NCBI RefSeq assembly: GCF_007725405.1
Contig: NZ_CP042163.1
Span: 4,154,001 to 4,218,000 of the forward strand
DNA from: Shouchella miscanthi
GTDB taxonomy: Bacteria; Bacillota; Bacilli; Bacillales; Bacillaceae_D
Reading direction: 5' to 3'
Length of the DNA: 64,000 nucleotides
Under the pieces are notes generated by a model. It was not told the origin of the DNA. It worked only from the letters and a program-made list of their open reading frames with translations, and made no database searches. Each line of letters starts with the position of its first letter. Position 1 is the stretch's first letter. Below are positions 9,166-18,947 of the stretch, piece by piece. Both the position numbers and the translations under genes were made by a program.

Positions 9166-9879
9166 TTATTCACCTAGCTCAAGTGCAATCTCCATCATTT
9201 TTGTAAATGATGTTTGACGCTCTTCCGCTGTTGTTTCTTCTTGCTTATAAATATGATCGCTTACTGTTAAAATGCATAAGGCGTTCACACCAGCTTCTGC
9301 TGCATTCATGTATAATGCCGCTGCTTCCATTTCAATACCAAGGATTCCCATTTTACGCCATTTATCATTTGCTTCTTTATCGGCACTGTAGAACGTATCA
9401 CTCGAAAGAATATTTCCAACGTGTACCGGATATCCTTTCTCATCAGCAATATGCTTTGCTTTTTCAAGTAAAGAGTAAGAAGCAACTGGTGCATAATGAC
9501 CTGGAATATGGTACTGGCTTACGTAGCTCGAATTCGATGAAGCACCCATTCCAATGATAATATCGTATAAATCTAAATTGTCCTGTAAAGCACCACAAGA
9601 GCCGATACGAATTAAGTTTTTAACACCGTATATATGAATCAATTCCCAAGAATAAATACCCATTGATGGCATACCCATTCCCGTTCCCATTACAGAGATT
9701 TTTTTACCTTTGTATGTGCCTGTGAAGCCAAGCATATTACGAACACTATTAAATTGTACAACGTCTTCTAAAAATGTTTCTGCGATAAACTTTGCTCTTA
9801 ATGGATCACCTGGAAGAAGAACCGTTTCTGCAATCTCACCTGTTGGGTTAATATGAGCGGTTTGTTTTACTTCTGACAT
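9166..9879 (-). CDS. deoD: Purine-nucleoside phosphorylase DeoD
   Basis: Phosphorolysis of purine (deoxy)nucleosides for salvage. The 237-residue length is that of the hexameric DeoD family. Visible motifs are the phosphate-binding [14 protein letters not shown] (about residues 21-35) and [17 protein letters not shown] near residue 65. [10 protein letters not shown], the base-site region [10 protein letters not shown] and the purine-site MEMEAAALY-type stretch [13 protein letters not shown] (about residues 180-192) follow. It is monocistronic between its own terminator and a start preceded by AAGGAG. Confidence 0.95.
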   Translation of the reverse strand: MSEVKQTAHINPTGEIAETVLLPGDPLRAKFIAETFLEDVVQFNSVRNMLGFTGTYKGKKISVMGTGMGMPSMGIYSWELIHIYGVKNLIRIGSCGALQDNLDLYDIIIGMGASSNSSYVSQYHIPGHYAPVASYSLLEKAKHIADEKGYPVHVGNILSSDTFYSADKEANDKWRKMGILGIEMEAAALYMNAAEAGVNALCILTVSDHIYKQEETTAEERQTSFTKMMEIALELGE

Positions 9880-10002
9880 ATCCTAACAACTCCTTGTTTG
9901 TTTCACTTATTATGTGAAAAAATACAATTTCCATTACTATGCTTACTACATCATCATAGACAAACTCCGGCTAAATCGCAAAGATTTCTGTGCTAATCAA
10001 GC

Positions 10003-10033
10003 AAAAAACTCCCCTTCACGTGACAAAGGGGAG
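10003..10033 (-). terminator. Terminator after the dioxygenase gene
   Basis: CTCCCCTT and AAGGGGAG form an eight-base GC-rich stem, with six A on the plus strand giving a U run for reverse-strand transcripts. It lies eleven bases after the mhqO-like stop. Confidence 0.85.
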
Positions 10034-10043
10034 CACAACTGCT

Positions 10044-11027
10044 TTATTCGTATTCTTTTTCAAATGTTTTCGTACTTCTTGTTGTATCAATTGGACGAAC
10101 CGCGCTTTCAATTTGTTCACGCTGTGGCTCAAGAAATGGCGGAAGTGAAAGCTTCTCACCAAGAGTCTCGTAAGGCTCGTCACCCATAAACCCAGGTCCA
10201 TCTGTTGCAAACTCAAACAAGATTTGCGGCGAGACTCTTGCATAAAGAGATTCGAAAAAGTGACGATTCACATAGCCAGATGTTTGGAAGCCAAGTGACT
10301 CTAAATGCTTCGTCCACTCATCGAGAACAGCACGATCTTCTACTCTAAACGCGGCATGGTGCACGGTTCCAAAGCCTTGTTGAGCACGTGGTAAGATCGC
10401 GTTATGCTCTACTACAATTTGTGCACCATTTCCACCTTCCCCTACTTCGTATAGATAGCGAGAACCTTCATGGGCAATTTCTTTAAACTGCAAAGCATGT
10501 TCTAATACTTGTTTAAAGAAATCCACATTCGCAACTCTTACATAAATAGGACCAAGACCGGTAATGGCATATTCTAGTGGAATAGGACCGTCTTGCCACG
10601 GAATGCCAGACTCTACACCTTGATTAGTTTCATCAGAAACGAGCTGATACTGTTGATCATCGAAGTCTACAAAAGACAGTGTTTTTTTACCAAACTCCTC
10701 TTTAACACCTGTATGTTTCACATTTAAGCGGTTAAACCGTTTTTCCCAGTATTCAATCGCTTCATCGGTTGGTACGCGGAAAGCCGTTTTAAAAATCTCA
10801 TCTGTTCCGTGTGACCCTTTTTGGATTCCTGGGAAGTCAAAGAACGTCATGTCCGTTCCAGCATTCCCTTTATCGTCCGCAAAGAACAGATGATACGTCT
10901 GAATATCATCTTGGTTAACTGTTTTTTTCACCAGTCTCATCCCAAGGGTATACGTAAAAAATTCATAGTTTTTTTCCGCGCTGCTTGTAATGGCTGTTAC
11001 GTGATGAATACCTTTTAATTGATTCAT
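10044..11027 (-). CDS. mhqO: Ring-cleaving dioxygenase of the VOC/glyoxalase superfamily, MhqO-like
   Basis: 327 residues made of two tandem VOC modules. The first begins LKGIHHVTAITSSAEKNYEF with its metal histidine in HHVTA. The second begins around residue 150 (YAITGLGPIYVRVANVDFF). A later FGTVHHAAFRVEDRA supplies the second histidine pair and ISPQ-type LFEFATDGPGFMGDE supplies the glutamate region. In B. subtilis MhqO and MhqA act against quinones and catechol-like electrophiles. The upstream region carries an MhqR-like inverted repeat, which supports the same regulon here. The ribosome site is GAGGAGG. Confidence 0.83.
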   Translation of the reverse strand: MNQLKGIHHVTAITSSAEKNYEFFTYTLGMRLVKKTVNQDDIQTYHLFFADDKGNAGTDMTFFDFPGIQKGSHGTDEIFKTAFRVPTDEAIEYWEKRFNRLNVKHTGVKEEFGKKTLSFVDFDDQQYQLVSDETNQGVESGIPWQDGPIPLEYAITGLGPIYVRVANVDFFKQVLEHALQFKEIAHEGSRYLYEVGEGGNGAQIVVEHNAILPRAQQGFGTVHHAAFRVEDRAVLDEWTKHLESLGFQTSGYVNRHFFESLYARVSPQILFEFATDGPGFMGDEPYETLGEKLSLPPFLEPQREQIESAVRPIDTTRSTKTFEKEYE

Positions 11028-11056
11028 GCTAGGACCTCCTCGGTATCTAACTTTCC

Positions 11057-11100
11057 TTTTATCTCTAATTCAATTATAACTAATTCGAGATAAATGTCAA
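11057..11100 (-). promoter_or_regulatory. Promoter of mhqO with MhqR-like operator
   Basis: Read on the reverse strand, TTGACA (11095-11100) and TATAAT (11073-11078) are sixteen bases apart, a near-perfect sigma-A promoter. The arms ATCTCGAATTA and TGAATTAGAGAT frame the -10 box as a long inverted repeat. The half-site TATCTCGAATT matches the published B. subtilis MhqR operator half (TATCTCGAA type), as I recall it. The second arm is diverged. Confidence 0.72.
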
Positions 11101-11130
11101 CAATGAGACGTTTCATGAGGAAACAAAATT

Positions 11131-11193
11131 GAAAAAACGCGCTCTGACAGTCGTTTTCGTACTAAACGGTACATCCTCGACGTCATGCGCGTT
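11131..11193 (-). terminator. Long hairpin terminator after ubiD
   Basis: AACGCGC (11136-11142) pairs with GCGCGTT (11187-11193). TGAC pairs with GTCA and GTCG with CGAC inside it, and a small GTAC/GTAC hairpin sits at the tip. A/T runs flank both sides, so it can end transcripts from either direction. It is unusually long for a simple terminator. Confidence 0.7.
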
Positions 11194-11209
11194 CGTTTTT
11201 CCCTTTATA

Positions 11210-13054
11210 TCATTGTTGTCTGTCTTCTTCTGTTCTTGAGAGCACGCTGTTTTTTTGAAAAAAACGGTCTACTCGTCTCTCTACCTCTTCGTCTTCTACA
11301 AGTGGTGGTGCATGGTGTGGTTTAAGTCGCGCATCAATAATGACGGCATCACACCCCCAATGTTTATGCTTCATAAAAGCATTAACGCCGTGAATATCGT
11401 GAGAAGGGTTGCTTCTTGTAAACGTCGCCCAAAGGAAATTCTCAAGTGAGTCACTTAAAAACTCACTGTCATCACATAGAACGATAAGAGGACACCGCTC
11501 CATATTCACCTCTTCTAACCTTTTTGTAAACTGGTTCATTTCCGCCTCTATGACCTCATAGTCTGTAAATCCTTTTTCAAGCTGAACAGCCACCACTCCT
11601 GGCATAACCAGGCTAGCACCTTCAATTCCGCTTACTTGTTTCATTCCGTTAGGCACTTGCTTACAGAGCTCACGCTTTTTATCTCCATAAGCTGCAAACG
11701 TTACCTTACTGCCTCGATTTAATCCTGTTCCGCTGTAATCTAACGTATCCATTGTTGCGTTCGCTTGGAAATGGAGATCCCGTCTTAAATCAATTCGCTC
11801 TAAAATATGTTGAATGAATGCTGCTTCGTCATGAATATCAATCGATTCTTCTTCTTCAGCTGTTAAGAATAAATATTTCGCTAAGCTTAGCTGACCAAAA
11901 CCTAAGATGCGATTGGCAATCGTCAATAACTCTGTTGGCTGATTCACTTTCTCAAACGGCGTGTATCGTTCACTCCCAATGGCGAATAGAAGCGGGTGAA
12001 CACCAGCAGCATCTACAGCGTGCACAGCCTTAACACCTGGTAGTTCTTGCGTTACTGCATCTCCTGTAATCTCATGAATCAAAGCGCCAAAACTTGTATC
12101 TTCTTGCGGCGGTCGACCAACCACCGTAAATGGGTAGATAGCCCCTTTTCTTCCGTACACTTTATGAACTTTTAAAACCGGGAACTCATGAGTTAAACTG
12201 TAATAGCCTAAATGATCACCAAAAGGTCCCTCTGGCTTTGTATCATCTGGATAGATGTCTCCTGTAATGACGAAATCAGCATCATGGCTAATACAGTAAC
12301 CATCTTCATAGCCATAGCGAAAACGACGATTCGCAAGTAAGCCAGCAAATAACATCTCACTTAACCCTTCCGGCAGAGGCATAACAGCGGCTAATGTGTG
12401 TGCCGGAGGACCTCCAATAAAAATACTGACTTTTAACGGTTCATCGCGTTTAACGGCTTTTGTTTGATGAACACCGATACCGCGCTGAATTTGATAATGT
12501 AAGCCAACCTCTTTCCCAACTTGATAATCATTTCCATCAAGCTGAACACGATACATGCCTACATTAGCCGACATGATGCCTTTCTTGTCAGGGTCTTCTG
12601 AATAGACTTGTGGGAGCGTAACAAACGCCCCCCCATCATCTGGCCATGATTGAATAAAGGGAATGTCGGTTAGTTCGATTTCTTCTAACTTAGAGCCATT
12701 CAAGCCTGATTTTCGCATCGGCAATGCCGTTAACGCTGAGACACCATTTCCAATATGGCGAAACGGACTCTTAATAGCTTTCATTGGATCATCACGAAGG
12801 GCGATAATGTCTTGCACTTTGTCCCAATTATGGCGAAACATGAATTTGCTTCGTTCAATGGAACCAAATAAGTTCGCAACAGCCGGATAACGTGACCCTT
12901 TTACGTTTTCAAATAGTATTGCTGGTGCCCCTTCTTTATAGGCTCTTCGTTGAATGGAAGCCATCTCTAGATAAGGATCTACCTCTTCTTTAATACGGAC
13001 AAGATGACCGTGCTTTTCCAGATCAAGCACACATTCCTCTAGACTTTGATACAT
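11210..13054 (-). CDS. UbiD-family prenyl-FMN-dependent decarboxylase, long form
   Basis: The ATG at 13054 is chosen over an upstream one because AGGAGG stands seven bases before it, giving 614 residues. UbiD-type features include AILFENVKGSRYPAVANLFG, VGMYRVQLDGND, GPFGDHLGYYSLTHEFPVLK and FTVVGRPPQEDTSFG. The E-x-P-FGDH-x-GYY stretch is the prenylated-FMN/metal site of the family. Classical UbiD and BsdC proteins are near 475-500 residues, so this belongs to the longer group seen in some Bacillaceae and often annotated as a menaquinone-type decarboxylase. No ubiX is adjacent and the substrate is unknown. Confidence 0.82.
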   Translation of the reverse strand: MYQSLEECVLDLEKHGHLVRIKEEVDPYLEMASIQRRAYKEGAPAILFENVKGSRYPAVANLFGSIERSKFMFRHNWDKVQDIIALRDDPMKAIKSPFRHIGNGVSALTALPMRKSGLNGSKLEEIELTDIPFIQSWPDDGGAFVTLPQVYSEDPDKKGIMSANVGMYRVQLDGNDYQVGKEVGLHYQIQRGIGVHQTKAVKRDEPLKVSIFIGGPPAHTLAAVMPLPEGLSEMLFAGLLANRRFRYGYEDGYCISHDADFVITGDIYPDDTKPEGPFGDHLGYYSLTHEFPVLKVHKVYGRKGAIYPFTVVGRPPQEDTSFGALIHEITGDAVTQELPGVKAVHAVDAAGVHPLLFAIGSERYTPFEKVNQPTELLTIANRILGFGQLSLAKYLFLTAEEEESIDIHDEAAFIQHILERIDLRRDLHFQANATMDTLDYSGTGLNRGSKVTFAAYGDKKRELCKQVPNGMKQVSGIEGASLVMPGVVAVQLEKGFTDYEVIEAEMNQFTKRLEEVNMERCPLIVLCDDSEFLSDSLENFLWATFTRSNPSHDIHGVNAFMKHKHWGCDAVIIDARLKPHHAPPLVEDEEVERRVDRFFQKNSVLSRTEEDRQQ

Positions 13055-13235
13055 GTACTTACCTCCTACAAACATTCTTCTACTTTCTATTATGCTTGCA
13101 GGATGAAAAAAGAGTCAATTCTCACTACTAGGAAAGACGCTTCTAAGAAAAAATAAATCGCTAAAAGATAAATATTTATTGATAATCAATATATATTAGT
13201 GGATAATAGAAAAAAATCAGAGATGGGGTTATTTC

Positions 13236-13646
13236 ATGAGAACAAGATTAACTGGGCTATATACCTCCGTTTTTATCTTTATCTTATCCGGTTGTTTTAA
13301 CGAAACGGTTGAAGAGGAAGGTCTTGCAATGATCACTGTCACAAACATGGCATCATTTCCTGTTTATGGTTTTGAAATAGCCTATGAAAATGGGTATTCA
13401 GGTATGGCTTATGCAGATGGTTCACGATTAGAAGAAGGTGATTCTTTAGACTTTACGTTTACAAAAGGAGATGGTTATCACGAAGACGGCTTAGGGGACG
13501 TCACCTTTTTCGTCAAAATAGATAGTGAAGAAAATGCTTATCCTATTAAAGGCACCTTTCCGTTAGAAGCCTATGAGGATCAGTGCTATACCTTTACTTT
13601 AACCGGGGATAAAATAGAAAATGCACAAATGTATTTAGAACGTTAA
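13236..13646 (+). CDS. Small secreted lipoprotein of unknown function
   Basis: 136 residues with a signal peptide ending in the lipobox LSGC (Cys21), so it is probably lipid-anchored outside the membrane. The remaining roughly 115 residues are acidic and beta-rich (ITVTNMASFPVYGFEIAYEN, later YTFTLTGDK). I recognise no family. The start follows GATGGGG. An A/T-rich segment upstream with TTGATAATCAATATATATTA could hold its promoter. It is convergent with the bce genes and shares a hairpin with them. Confidence 0.65.
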   Translation: MRTRLTGLYTSVFIFILSGCFNETVEEEGLAMITVTNMASFPVYGFEIAYENGYSGMAYADGSRLEEGDSLDFTFTKGDGYHEDGLGDVTFFVKIDSEENAYPIKGTFPLEAYEDQCYTFTLTGDKIENAQMYLER

Positions 13647-13648
13647 GA

Positions 13649-13690
13649 AGCTTGTCAAAAGCCTCCAGGTAGGAGACTGATGAACAAGCT
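13649..13690. terminator. Hairpin between the lipoprotein gene and bceB
   Basis: AGCTTGT and ACAAGCT form the outer stem, with an inner CCTCC/GGAG pairing. It lies between two convergent genes, within 25 bases of both stops, and lacks a strong U run. Confidence 0.5.
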
Positions 13691-13701
13691 ACTAACACTC
13701 A

Positions 13702-15630
13702 TTATAAGGATTCACGGATAATTTTCTTAGAGTGGCTGACTGATAGAATGCCAAATACTGAGTACAGTGCTGTGTAAAGGGTCATCACAATAAGCATTGG
13801 GATGTGCATCTCATTCCCAAAAATAAACCAGCCAGAGCGAACTGCAAAGTAACTATGCAGTAAACCAATCAACAATGGAATGCCGAAATTGTAAAGCTGA
13901 CGAACTTTAATCCCTTTAAGCAAGTCTTGATTCGTAAATCCTAACTTTCGAAGGATCGTATAGTCAGGGCGATCCGCTTCACTCTCATCCATTTGTTTGA
14001 TGTAAAGAATACAACCTGACGTGAAAAGAAACGCGAATCCAAGAAAGCCTACAATAAACATGACTAAGCCCATTTGTTGCTTTTGTTCCTGTTCACTGGC
14101 AAGTTGGCCGATTGCCAACTCACGAAAGCTTTCGTTATGATCCATAAACCATTCGTTGGCTGCTTCTAATTCCGCAGCATCTTCTATATTAATAGCAAAC
14201 TCCATTCGTATGTCTTCAACGCTAGTAAGCTCTTGATAGACCTCATCGGCTACAATTAAAGTAGGCAAACCACCAACAGATAGAATATAGTTCACGACAG
14301 GCTCTTCTTTCTTGCCAATAAATTCAAGGTTATAGTGATCGTCTCCATTAAAAATGGTGATGTCCCCAGAATCCCCGAACTGCATGAAAATTTCCAGCAT
14401 AGGAGCCATTGGTGTTAAAAAGACATCCCCCGCTTGGACAGTCACTCCGTCCACATCTTCATCGCTGACTACAGGTAAAGACATTTCTCGTGGATTAATG
14501 TAAAGATCATCACTCTCATATTCTAATAAATTCTCCACATCGACATTTAATGCCTTCACTTCTATATCGTGAAGTGAATACGTTAGGCCTTCTTCATCAA
14601 GAAACGTGATCATCTCATTTCGATCCTGTTCTTCTAAGAAGCCAAAATCATTTGGCGCATTAAACAAGGCATTTTGATTCGCTGAGTAATAGGAAATGTA
14701 GCTTAATGACAATAAACCAATGGCTAATGCCGAAACGGTTGTAATAATTGTTAACAGCAAAGCACTTGATTTCATTCGAAACATAATAGACGAAAGGGAT
14801 AGAACTTTCACAACGGACATATATCCTGCTTGCTTCTTCCGTACGATCTTGGCCAGTAACGACACTGACCCTCTATAGGACAAGTACGTTCCTAAAATAA
14901 CTGAACCTAATGTGTAGCCCATGCCAAGAAAGAGAATACTCGGCGATCCAGCAAAGGTGTCACTTAACAAGATGGTTGATACATAATAGCCGCTACCGAT
15001 TAATGCGATTCCAACTATTCCAGTAATAATTTCCCATACACTTAGCTTTTTAACAACAATCTCTGTACGCTTACGAAAATGGAACAGTTGAAGAACCGTA
15101 TGTCGCTTTAGGAATAAAGCATTCGCTACTACGACAATAAGATAAATTCCTAGAAAAACGAGTAACGTTTGTAACAACGCTGTACTTGAAAAATAAAGAG
15201 AAACGATTTCTTCTACACCGATAATGTTTAATAAAATCATTGTGACGAGCTTTGCTAAAAGAAACCCTGCAATGATACCAATCATAAGGGAAATGAGGTA
15301 TAAATACATAATCTCAATACTAATCAACTGAAATACGCGTCTTTTTGTCATACCAATTAATTGAAGCAATCCAAGCTCCTGACTTCTACGCTTAATCATC
15401 AGATTATTGGCGTACAGCAGGAAAAAAGCCAGAATGAAAAATAGTAAAACCGATGCCGTTCCAATACCAGCAGAACCACGTGTTGACTCTTCCACCGCCT
15501 CCATTGCAGGTGCATAACGCAATGTAACAAACGCAAAATACAACGCTACACTAAAGCTAATGGAAAAAAAGTAAATCCCATACGTACGCGCATGCTTTTT
15601 TAAATTTTTTAGAGCTAATGTGTTACTCAT
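13702..15630 (-). CDS. bceB: BceB-type FtsX-like ABC transporter permease
   Basis: Ten-helix permease of about 642 residues. One helix at the N-terminus (residues 15-35) is followed by three more, then pairs, with a large extracellular loop of about 200 residues ([18 protein letters not shown] through [12 protein letters not shown]). The loop sits between helices seven and eight, which is the Bce hallmark and the part that senses the peptide or lipid-peptide complex. [20 protein letters not shown] is the FtsX-family coupling segment. The ATG at 15630 is preferred because AGGTGG precedes it; it then overlaps bceA by eight bases. It works with BceA against bacitracin-like or lipid-II-binding peptides. 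Confidence 0.88.
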   Translation of the reverse strand: MSNTLALKNLKKHARTYGIYFFSISFSVALYFAFVTLRYAPAMEAVEESTRGSAGIGTASVLLFFILAFFLLYANNLMIKRRSQELGLLQLIGMTKRRVFQLISIEIMYLYLISLMIGIIAGFLLAKLVTMILLNIIGVEEIVSLYFSSTALLQTLLVFLGIYLIVVVANALFLKRHTVLQLFHFRKRTEIVVKKLSVWEIITGIVGIALIGSGYYVSTILLSDTFAGSPSILFLGMGYTLGSVILGTYLSYRGSVSLLAKIVRKKQAGYMSVVKVLSLSSIMFRMKSSALLLTIITTVSALAIGLLSLSYISYYSANQNALFNAPNDFGFLEEQDRNEMITFLDEEGLTYSLHDIEVKALNVDVENLLEYESDDLYINPREMSLPVVSDEDVDGVTVQAGDVFLTPMAPMLEIFMQFGDSGDITIFNGDDHYNLEFIGKKEEPVVNYILSVGGLPTLIVADEVYQELTSVEDIRMEFAINIEDAAELEAANEWFMDHNESFRELAIGQLASEQEQKQQMGLVMFIVGFLGFAFLFTSGCILYIKQMDESEADRPDYTILRKLGFTNQDLLKGIKVRQLYNFGIPLLIGLLHSYFAVRSGWFIFGNEMHIPMLIVMTLYTALYSVFGILSVSHSKKIIRESL

Positions 15631-16381
15631 CGTGAACGCCACCTAAAACAGCTTGCGTTTGGATAATATCTTTAAAAAACGCCTGCCTTGACTGCCCGCC
15701 TCGTGTCAGCCTTGTATAAATTTGACCATCTTTAATAAAAACAACGCTACTGCCATAGCTTGCTGCAGTCGGATCATGGGTCACCATCATAATCGTAGCA
15801 TGTCGTTTCTCATTCAGTTCGCTTAATGTTCCTAGTAAACCTGAGGCTGCTTTCGAATCAAGCGCTCCTGTTGGTTCATCAGCAAAAATAATACTCGGCT
15901 CGTGAATGAATGCTCTTGCAGCAGAAGTTCGTTGCTTTTGTCCGCCAGACAATTCGTTCGGGTATTTGTCGGCTAACTCTTCAATTCCGAGTTGTGTTGC
16001 AATGGTTTCAAACCTTGCCGTTGCTTCTTTTTTACTGATTTTCTGAACCGTTAAAGGGAGCAAAATGTTTTCTTTAACGGTTAATGAATCAAGTAAGTTA
16101 TATTCCTGAAAAATAAATCCTAATTCTTTTTTTCTAAACTCCGCCAGGTGCTTTTCTTTTAAGTGGGTTAGCTCCATACCGTTAACTAAGATCGACCCTC
16201 CGCTTGCTTGATCAATCGTAGACAGAACGTTTAATAACGTCGTTTTTCCAGAACCGGAGGCACCCATAATGGAGACAAATTCACCTTGTTTAATTTTTAA
16301 ATCAATGTTTTTTAATACTTCTTGCTTATTCCATTTGCTTCCATAGTTTTTTGTTAATTTGCTTGCCTGTAAAATGTCCAT
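15623..16381 (-). CDS. bceA: BceA-type ABC transporter ATPase
   Basis: 252 residues with Walker [10 protein letters not shown] (residues 39-47), Q-loop [13 protein letters not shown], signature [15 protein letters not shown] and Walker [14 protein letters not shown]. The H-loop is [13 protein letters not shown]. This is the MacB/LolD-like class that partners FtsX-type permeases. GAAGGAG precedes the start. Expression is probably driven by the promoter and BceR operator in the 103-base gap behind the kinase gene, so the transporter can be induced separately from bceRS. Confidence 0.92.
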   Translation of the reverse strand: MDILQASKLTKNYGSKWNKQEVLKNIDLKIKQGEFVSIMGASGSGKTTLLNVLSTIDQASGGSILVNGMELTHLKEKHLAEFRKKELGFIFQEYNLLDSLTVKENILLPLTVQKISKKEATARFETIATQLGIEELADKYPNELSGGQKQRTSAARAFIHEPSIIFADEPTGALDSKAASGLLGTLSELNEKRHATIMMVTHDPTAASYGSSVVFIKDGQIYTRLTRGGQSRQAFFKDIIQTQAVLGGVHDE

Positions 16382-16414
16382 CGTAACACTCCTTCTTTCT
16401 CTACTTGTACCTTC

Positions 16415-16493
16415 AGTATAGGAGCTTTCTCTTTAAGATTCCTGCGAATGAGCGAACAATATACAAAAGCATGTGACAGTTTTGTCACATGCT
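16415..16493 (-). promoter_or_regulatory. bceAB promoter with candidate BceR operator
   Basis: On the reverse strand AGCATGTGACA and TGTCACATGCT form an eleven-base inverted repeat around AAAC (16468-16493). Its core TGACA-N4-TGTCA fits the TNACA-N4-TGTNA pattern described for BceR-type regulators. A TATACT -10 box (16415-16420) lies downstream with no good -35 box, as expected for an activator-dependent promoter. The repeat overlaps the stop codon of the kinase gene. Confidence 0.72.
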
Positions 16494-17492
16494 GGTCAAT
16501 TCAATGAAAGAATTTCTACGTGGGAATAGCAGCTGAGCTGTTGTTCCTTTATTTAAAGTAGACTGGATGCTAAGTCTAATTGATAAGCCATCCGCTACTT
16601 TTCGCGCTAAATAAAGACCCATTCCCGTAGCGGATTGTTCATTGTGGAGAGTTGTGGACGTAAAGCCTTTTTCAAAGATGCGAGGCAAATCGTGGTCAGC
16701 AATTCCTTTGCCTTCATCAATAATTTCAAGCACGGTCTGCTCATTTTTAACATAAGACCGAATATGAATATCTCCACCGTTAGTATACTTTATCGCATTT
16801 GACAACAACTGCCTAACGAGAAAGGATAGCCACTTGCCATCGCTATGAACCATTAATTCATGCAGTTCAAGCTCAATGCCAATGCCTTTTTGCATACACC
16901 AATTCTGGAAGGTTCGAATCTCTTCATATAGTAGCCGTTCTAACTCGATTTTTTCCATATACAAATCATTTTCGATAAATTCCATTCGTTTTTGGTACAA
17001 CTGTTGATCCAGTAACAAATGTATGCGGAGCCACTCGTTTTGCAACGCGGCCTTTGTTCCCTTGTCATCAAGCCGATCAATGACTAAACTCATTGTTGTT
17101 AAAGGGGTTTTCACTTCATGGATCCATGCCATCATTTCATCTTTATCATGATCGACTTGTCGACGGTGTGCAATATACTTTTGTGAAAGATGACTACGCT
17201 GTTCTTCAAGTGCCGTTTCGACTACTTCTTCAAAAGGGGTTTGTCCGTCAGGTAAGTCTGACAGTTGTTCATACTGATTGTACTGCTCCAGCTGCTTATA
17301 AAATCGTGTCTCTTTATAATAGCGGTAAATAAGAAATCCACTAAAAAGAATAGCCGTCAGTAACAAAGGATAGCCTACTTGCTCCAAAGACAGGCTTTGA
17401 TCGAGATAAGCGACAAACAGAATTAATCCGTGTACAAATAAAATAAAGCTAATCCACGCGACTCGTTCTTTAAGAAAACGTCTTATCATCAT
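16485..17492 (-). CDS. bceS: BceS-type intramembrane-sensing histidine kinase
   Basis: 335 residues. Two closely spaced membrane helices (about residues 12-30 and 38-56) have almost no external loop, typical of kinases that take their signal from the BceAB transporter. The H-box is WIHEVKTPLTTM (about residue 123), the N-box LLSNAIKYTNGG, the G-boxes EIIDEGKGIADHD and ATGMGLYLARKVA. It overlaps the regulator gene by four bases, so the two are coupled. Confidence 0.9.
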   Translation of the reverse strand: MMIRRFLKERVAWISFILFVHGLILFVAYLDQSLSLEQVGYPLLLTAILFSGFLIYRYYKETRFYKQLEQYNQYEQLSDLPDGQTPFEEVVETALEEQRSHLSQKYIAHRRQVDHDKDEMMAWIHEVKTPLTTMSLVIDRLDDKGTKAALQNEWLRIHLLLDQQLYQKRMEFIENDLYMEKIELERLLYEEIRTFQNWCMQKGIGIELELHELMVHSDGKWLSFLVRQLLSNAIKYTNGGDIHIRSYVKNEQTVLEIIDEGKGIADHDLPRIFEKGFTSTTLHNEQSATGMGLYLARKVADGLSIRLSIQSTLNKGTTAQLLFPRRNSFIELTSM

Positions 17493-18178
17493 GCGCCCTC
17501 ATCAACAGCCATATAGCCTTGCCCAACCTTTGTTTCAATAAAGGTTCCTAGACCAATTACTTCTAATTGTTTTCGCAAGCGATTAACATTAACCGTTAGT
17601 GTATTATCACTTATAAATCGTTTATCGTCCCATAACTCTTTAATTAATTCATCTCGACTAACAATGTGATTTCTCTTACTGAGCAAAATTTTCAAAATGA
17701 ACATTTCGTTTTTCGTTAATTCTACTTTCGTATCGTTGGACGTTACAGTATTGTTTTCAACATTAATGATTGCGCCTTGCCACGTCAGCGTTGTTCTCTG
17801 TTCTTCATGATTATAATTATAAACACGACGTAATGTAGCTTGAACTTTCGCAATAAGGACATCAAAGTGAAATGGCTTTTGAATATAGTCGTCTGCCCCT
17901 AACTGCATGGACATGACGTGATCAGTTGGATGCTCACGAGACGATAAGAACAAAATGGGGACAGTAGACTGGGCTCGAATCATTCGACACCAGTGAAAGC
18001 CATCATACTTTGGCAGTTGGATATCGATCAAGATCAGATCTGGTTTAACGCGAATAAACGTCTCCATCACCTCTTCCCAGTTTTCAACGCCATAGACATG
18101 AAAATCCCACTGTTGCAACTGCTGTTTAATTTCTTCAAAAAGTGCTCGATCATCTTCAATTAACAAGATTTTAGACAT
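17489..18178 (-). CDS. bceR: BceR-type OmpR/PhoB response regulator
   Basis: 229 residues from the ATG at 18178, chosen because the receiver domain begins at once (MSKILLIEDDRALFEE) and AAAGG lies upstream; a longer in-frame start exists at 18247. Receiver residues are Glu/Asp in IEDD, the phosphoacceptor Asp in DLILIDIQLPKYDG and Lys in DDYIQKPF. The C-terminal winged helix (TWQGAIINVENNT through NTLTVNVNRLRKQLE) binds DNA. Its likely target is the inverted repeat ahead of bceA. Confidence 0.9.
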   Translation of the reverse strand: MSKILLIEDDRALFEEIKQQLQQWDFHVYGVENWEEVMETFIRVKPDLILIDIQLPKYDGFHWCRMIRAQSTVPILFLSSREHPTDHVMSMQLGADDYIQKPFHFDVLIAKVQATLRRVYNYNHEEQRTTLTWQGAIINVENNTVTSNDTKVELTKNEMFILKILLSKRNHIVSRDELIKELWDDKRFISDNTLTVNVNRLRKQLEVIGLGTFIETKVGQGYMAVDEGA

Positions 18179-18257
18179 CTCTTCACGACCTTTTACTTGC
18201 CTAACGTATTGTTTCTTTAGCTTAATCTGATTCAAGGACAATTGCAAACAAGGTACA

Positions 18258-18290
18258 AAAAAGATCTATCAACATGTTATTGATAGATCC
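18258..18290 (-). terminator. Terminator of scoAB
   Basis: GATCTATCAA and TTGATAGATC form a ten-base stem with a seven-base loop. On the reverse strand six U follow (TTTTTTG). It separates scoB from bceR. Confidence 0.82.
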
Positions 18291-18304
18291 TAATCTATAA
18301 GAAC

Positions 18305-18946
18305 CTACACACCAATTCCTACTTGAAATTCAGCTTCAGTTGCTCGTTTCACTTCATCAAGTGTGACACCTGGTTGCAGTTCTAACAACGTCATTGCATT
18401 AGCTTTAAACTCAAACACGGCTAAATCGGTAATTAATAAATCAACAACACATTTACCTGTTAACGGTAAAGTACATCCTTTCTTCACCTTTGATTCACCA
18501 TATTTGTTGGTATGATCCATAATGACAACGGTTTTTTTAGCCCCTTGAACAAGGTCCATCGCTCCGCCCATTCCCTTGACCATTTTTCCTGGGATCATCC
18601 AATTTGCTAAATCTCCTGTTTCTGAAACTTCCATTCCACCTAGTATGGCTAAATCAATATGCCCGCCTCGTATCATCGCAAACGACTCCGCACTATCAAA
18701 ATACGAGGCACCTTTTTTTGCTGTAACCGTTTCTTTCCCGGCATTAATTAAGTCAGGATCTACTTCCTCTTCTGTAGGATAACGGCCAATACCGAGTAGT
18801 CCGTTTTCTGACTGAAGCATGACGCTGACTTCATCAGGAATGTAATTTGCAATTAAGGTAGGCATACCAATCCCTAAATTCACACACATTCCATCTTGCA
18901 CTTCCTTTACCGCACGATCAATAATTCGTTTTCTTGATTCGTTCAT
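18305..18946 (-). CDS. scoB: 3-oxoacid CoA-transferase subunit B
   Basis: Transfers CoA between succinyl-CoA (or another acyl-CoA) and acetoacetate, together with subunit A. 213 residues from the ATG at 18946, which has GAGGAGGGGG upstream and lies one base past the scoA stop. The catalytic-glutamate motif of subunit B is seen as [12 protein letters not shown] (about residues 46-57), with [15 protein letters not shown] and [12 protein letters not shown] further on. Length is normal. Confidence 0.9.
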   Translation of the reverse strand: MNESRKRIIDRAVKEVQDGMCVNLGIGMPTLIANYIPDEVSVMLQSENGLLGIGRYPTEEEVDPDLINAGKETVTAKKGASYFDSAESFAMIRGGHIDLAILGGMEVSETGDLANWMIPGKMVKGMGGAMDLVQGAKKTVVIMDHTNKYGESKVKKGCTLPLTGKCVVDLLITDLAVFEFKANAMTLLELQPGVTLDEVKRATEAEFQVGIGV

Positions 18947-18947
18947 T

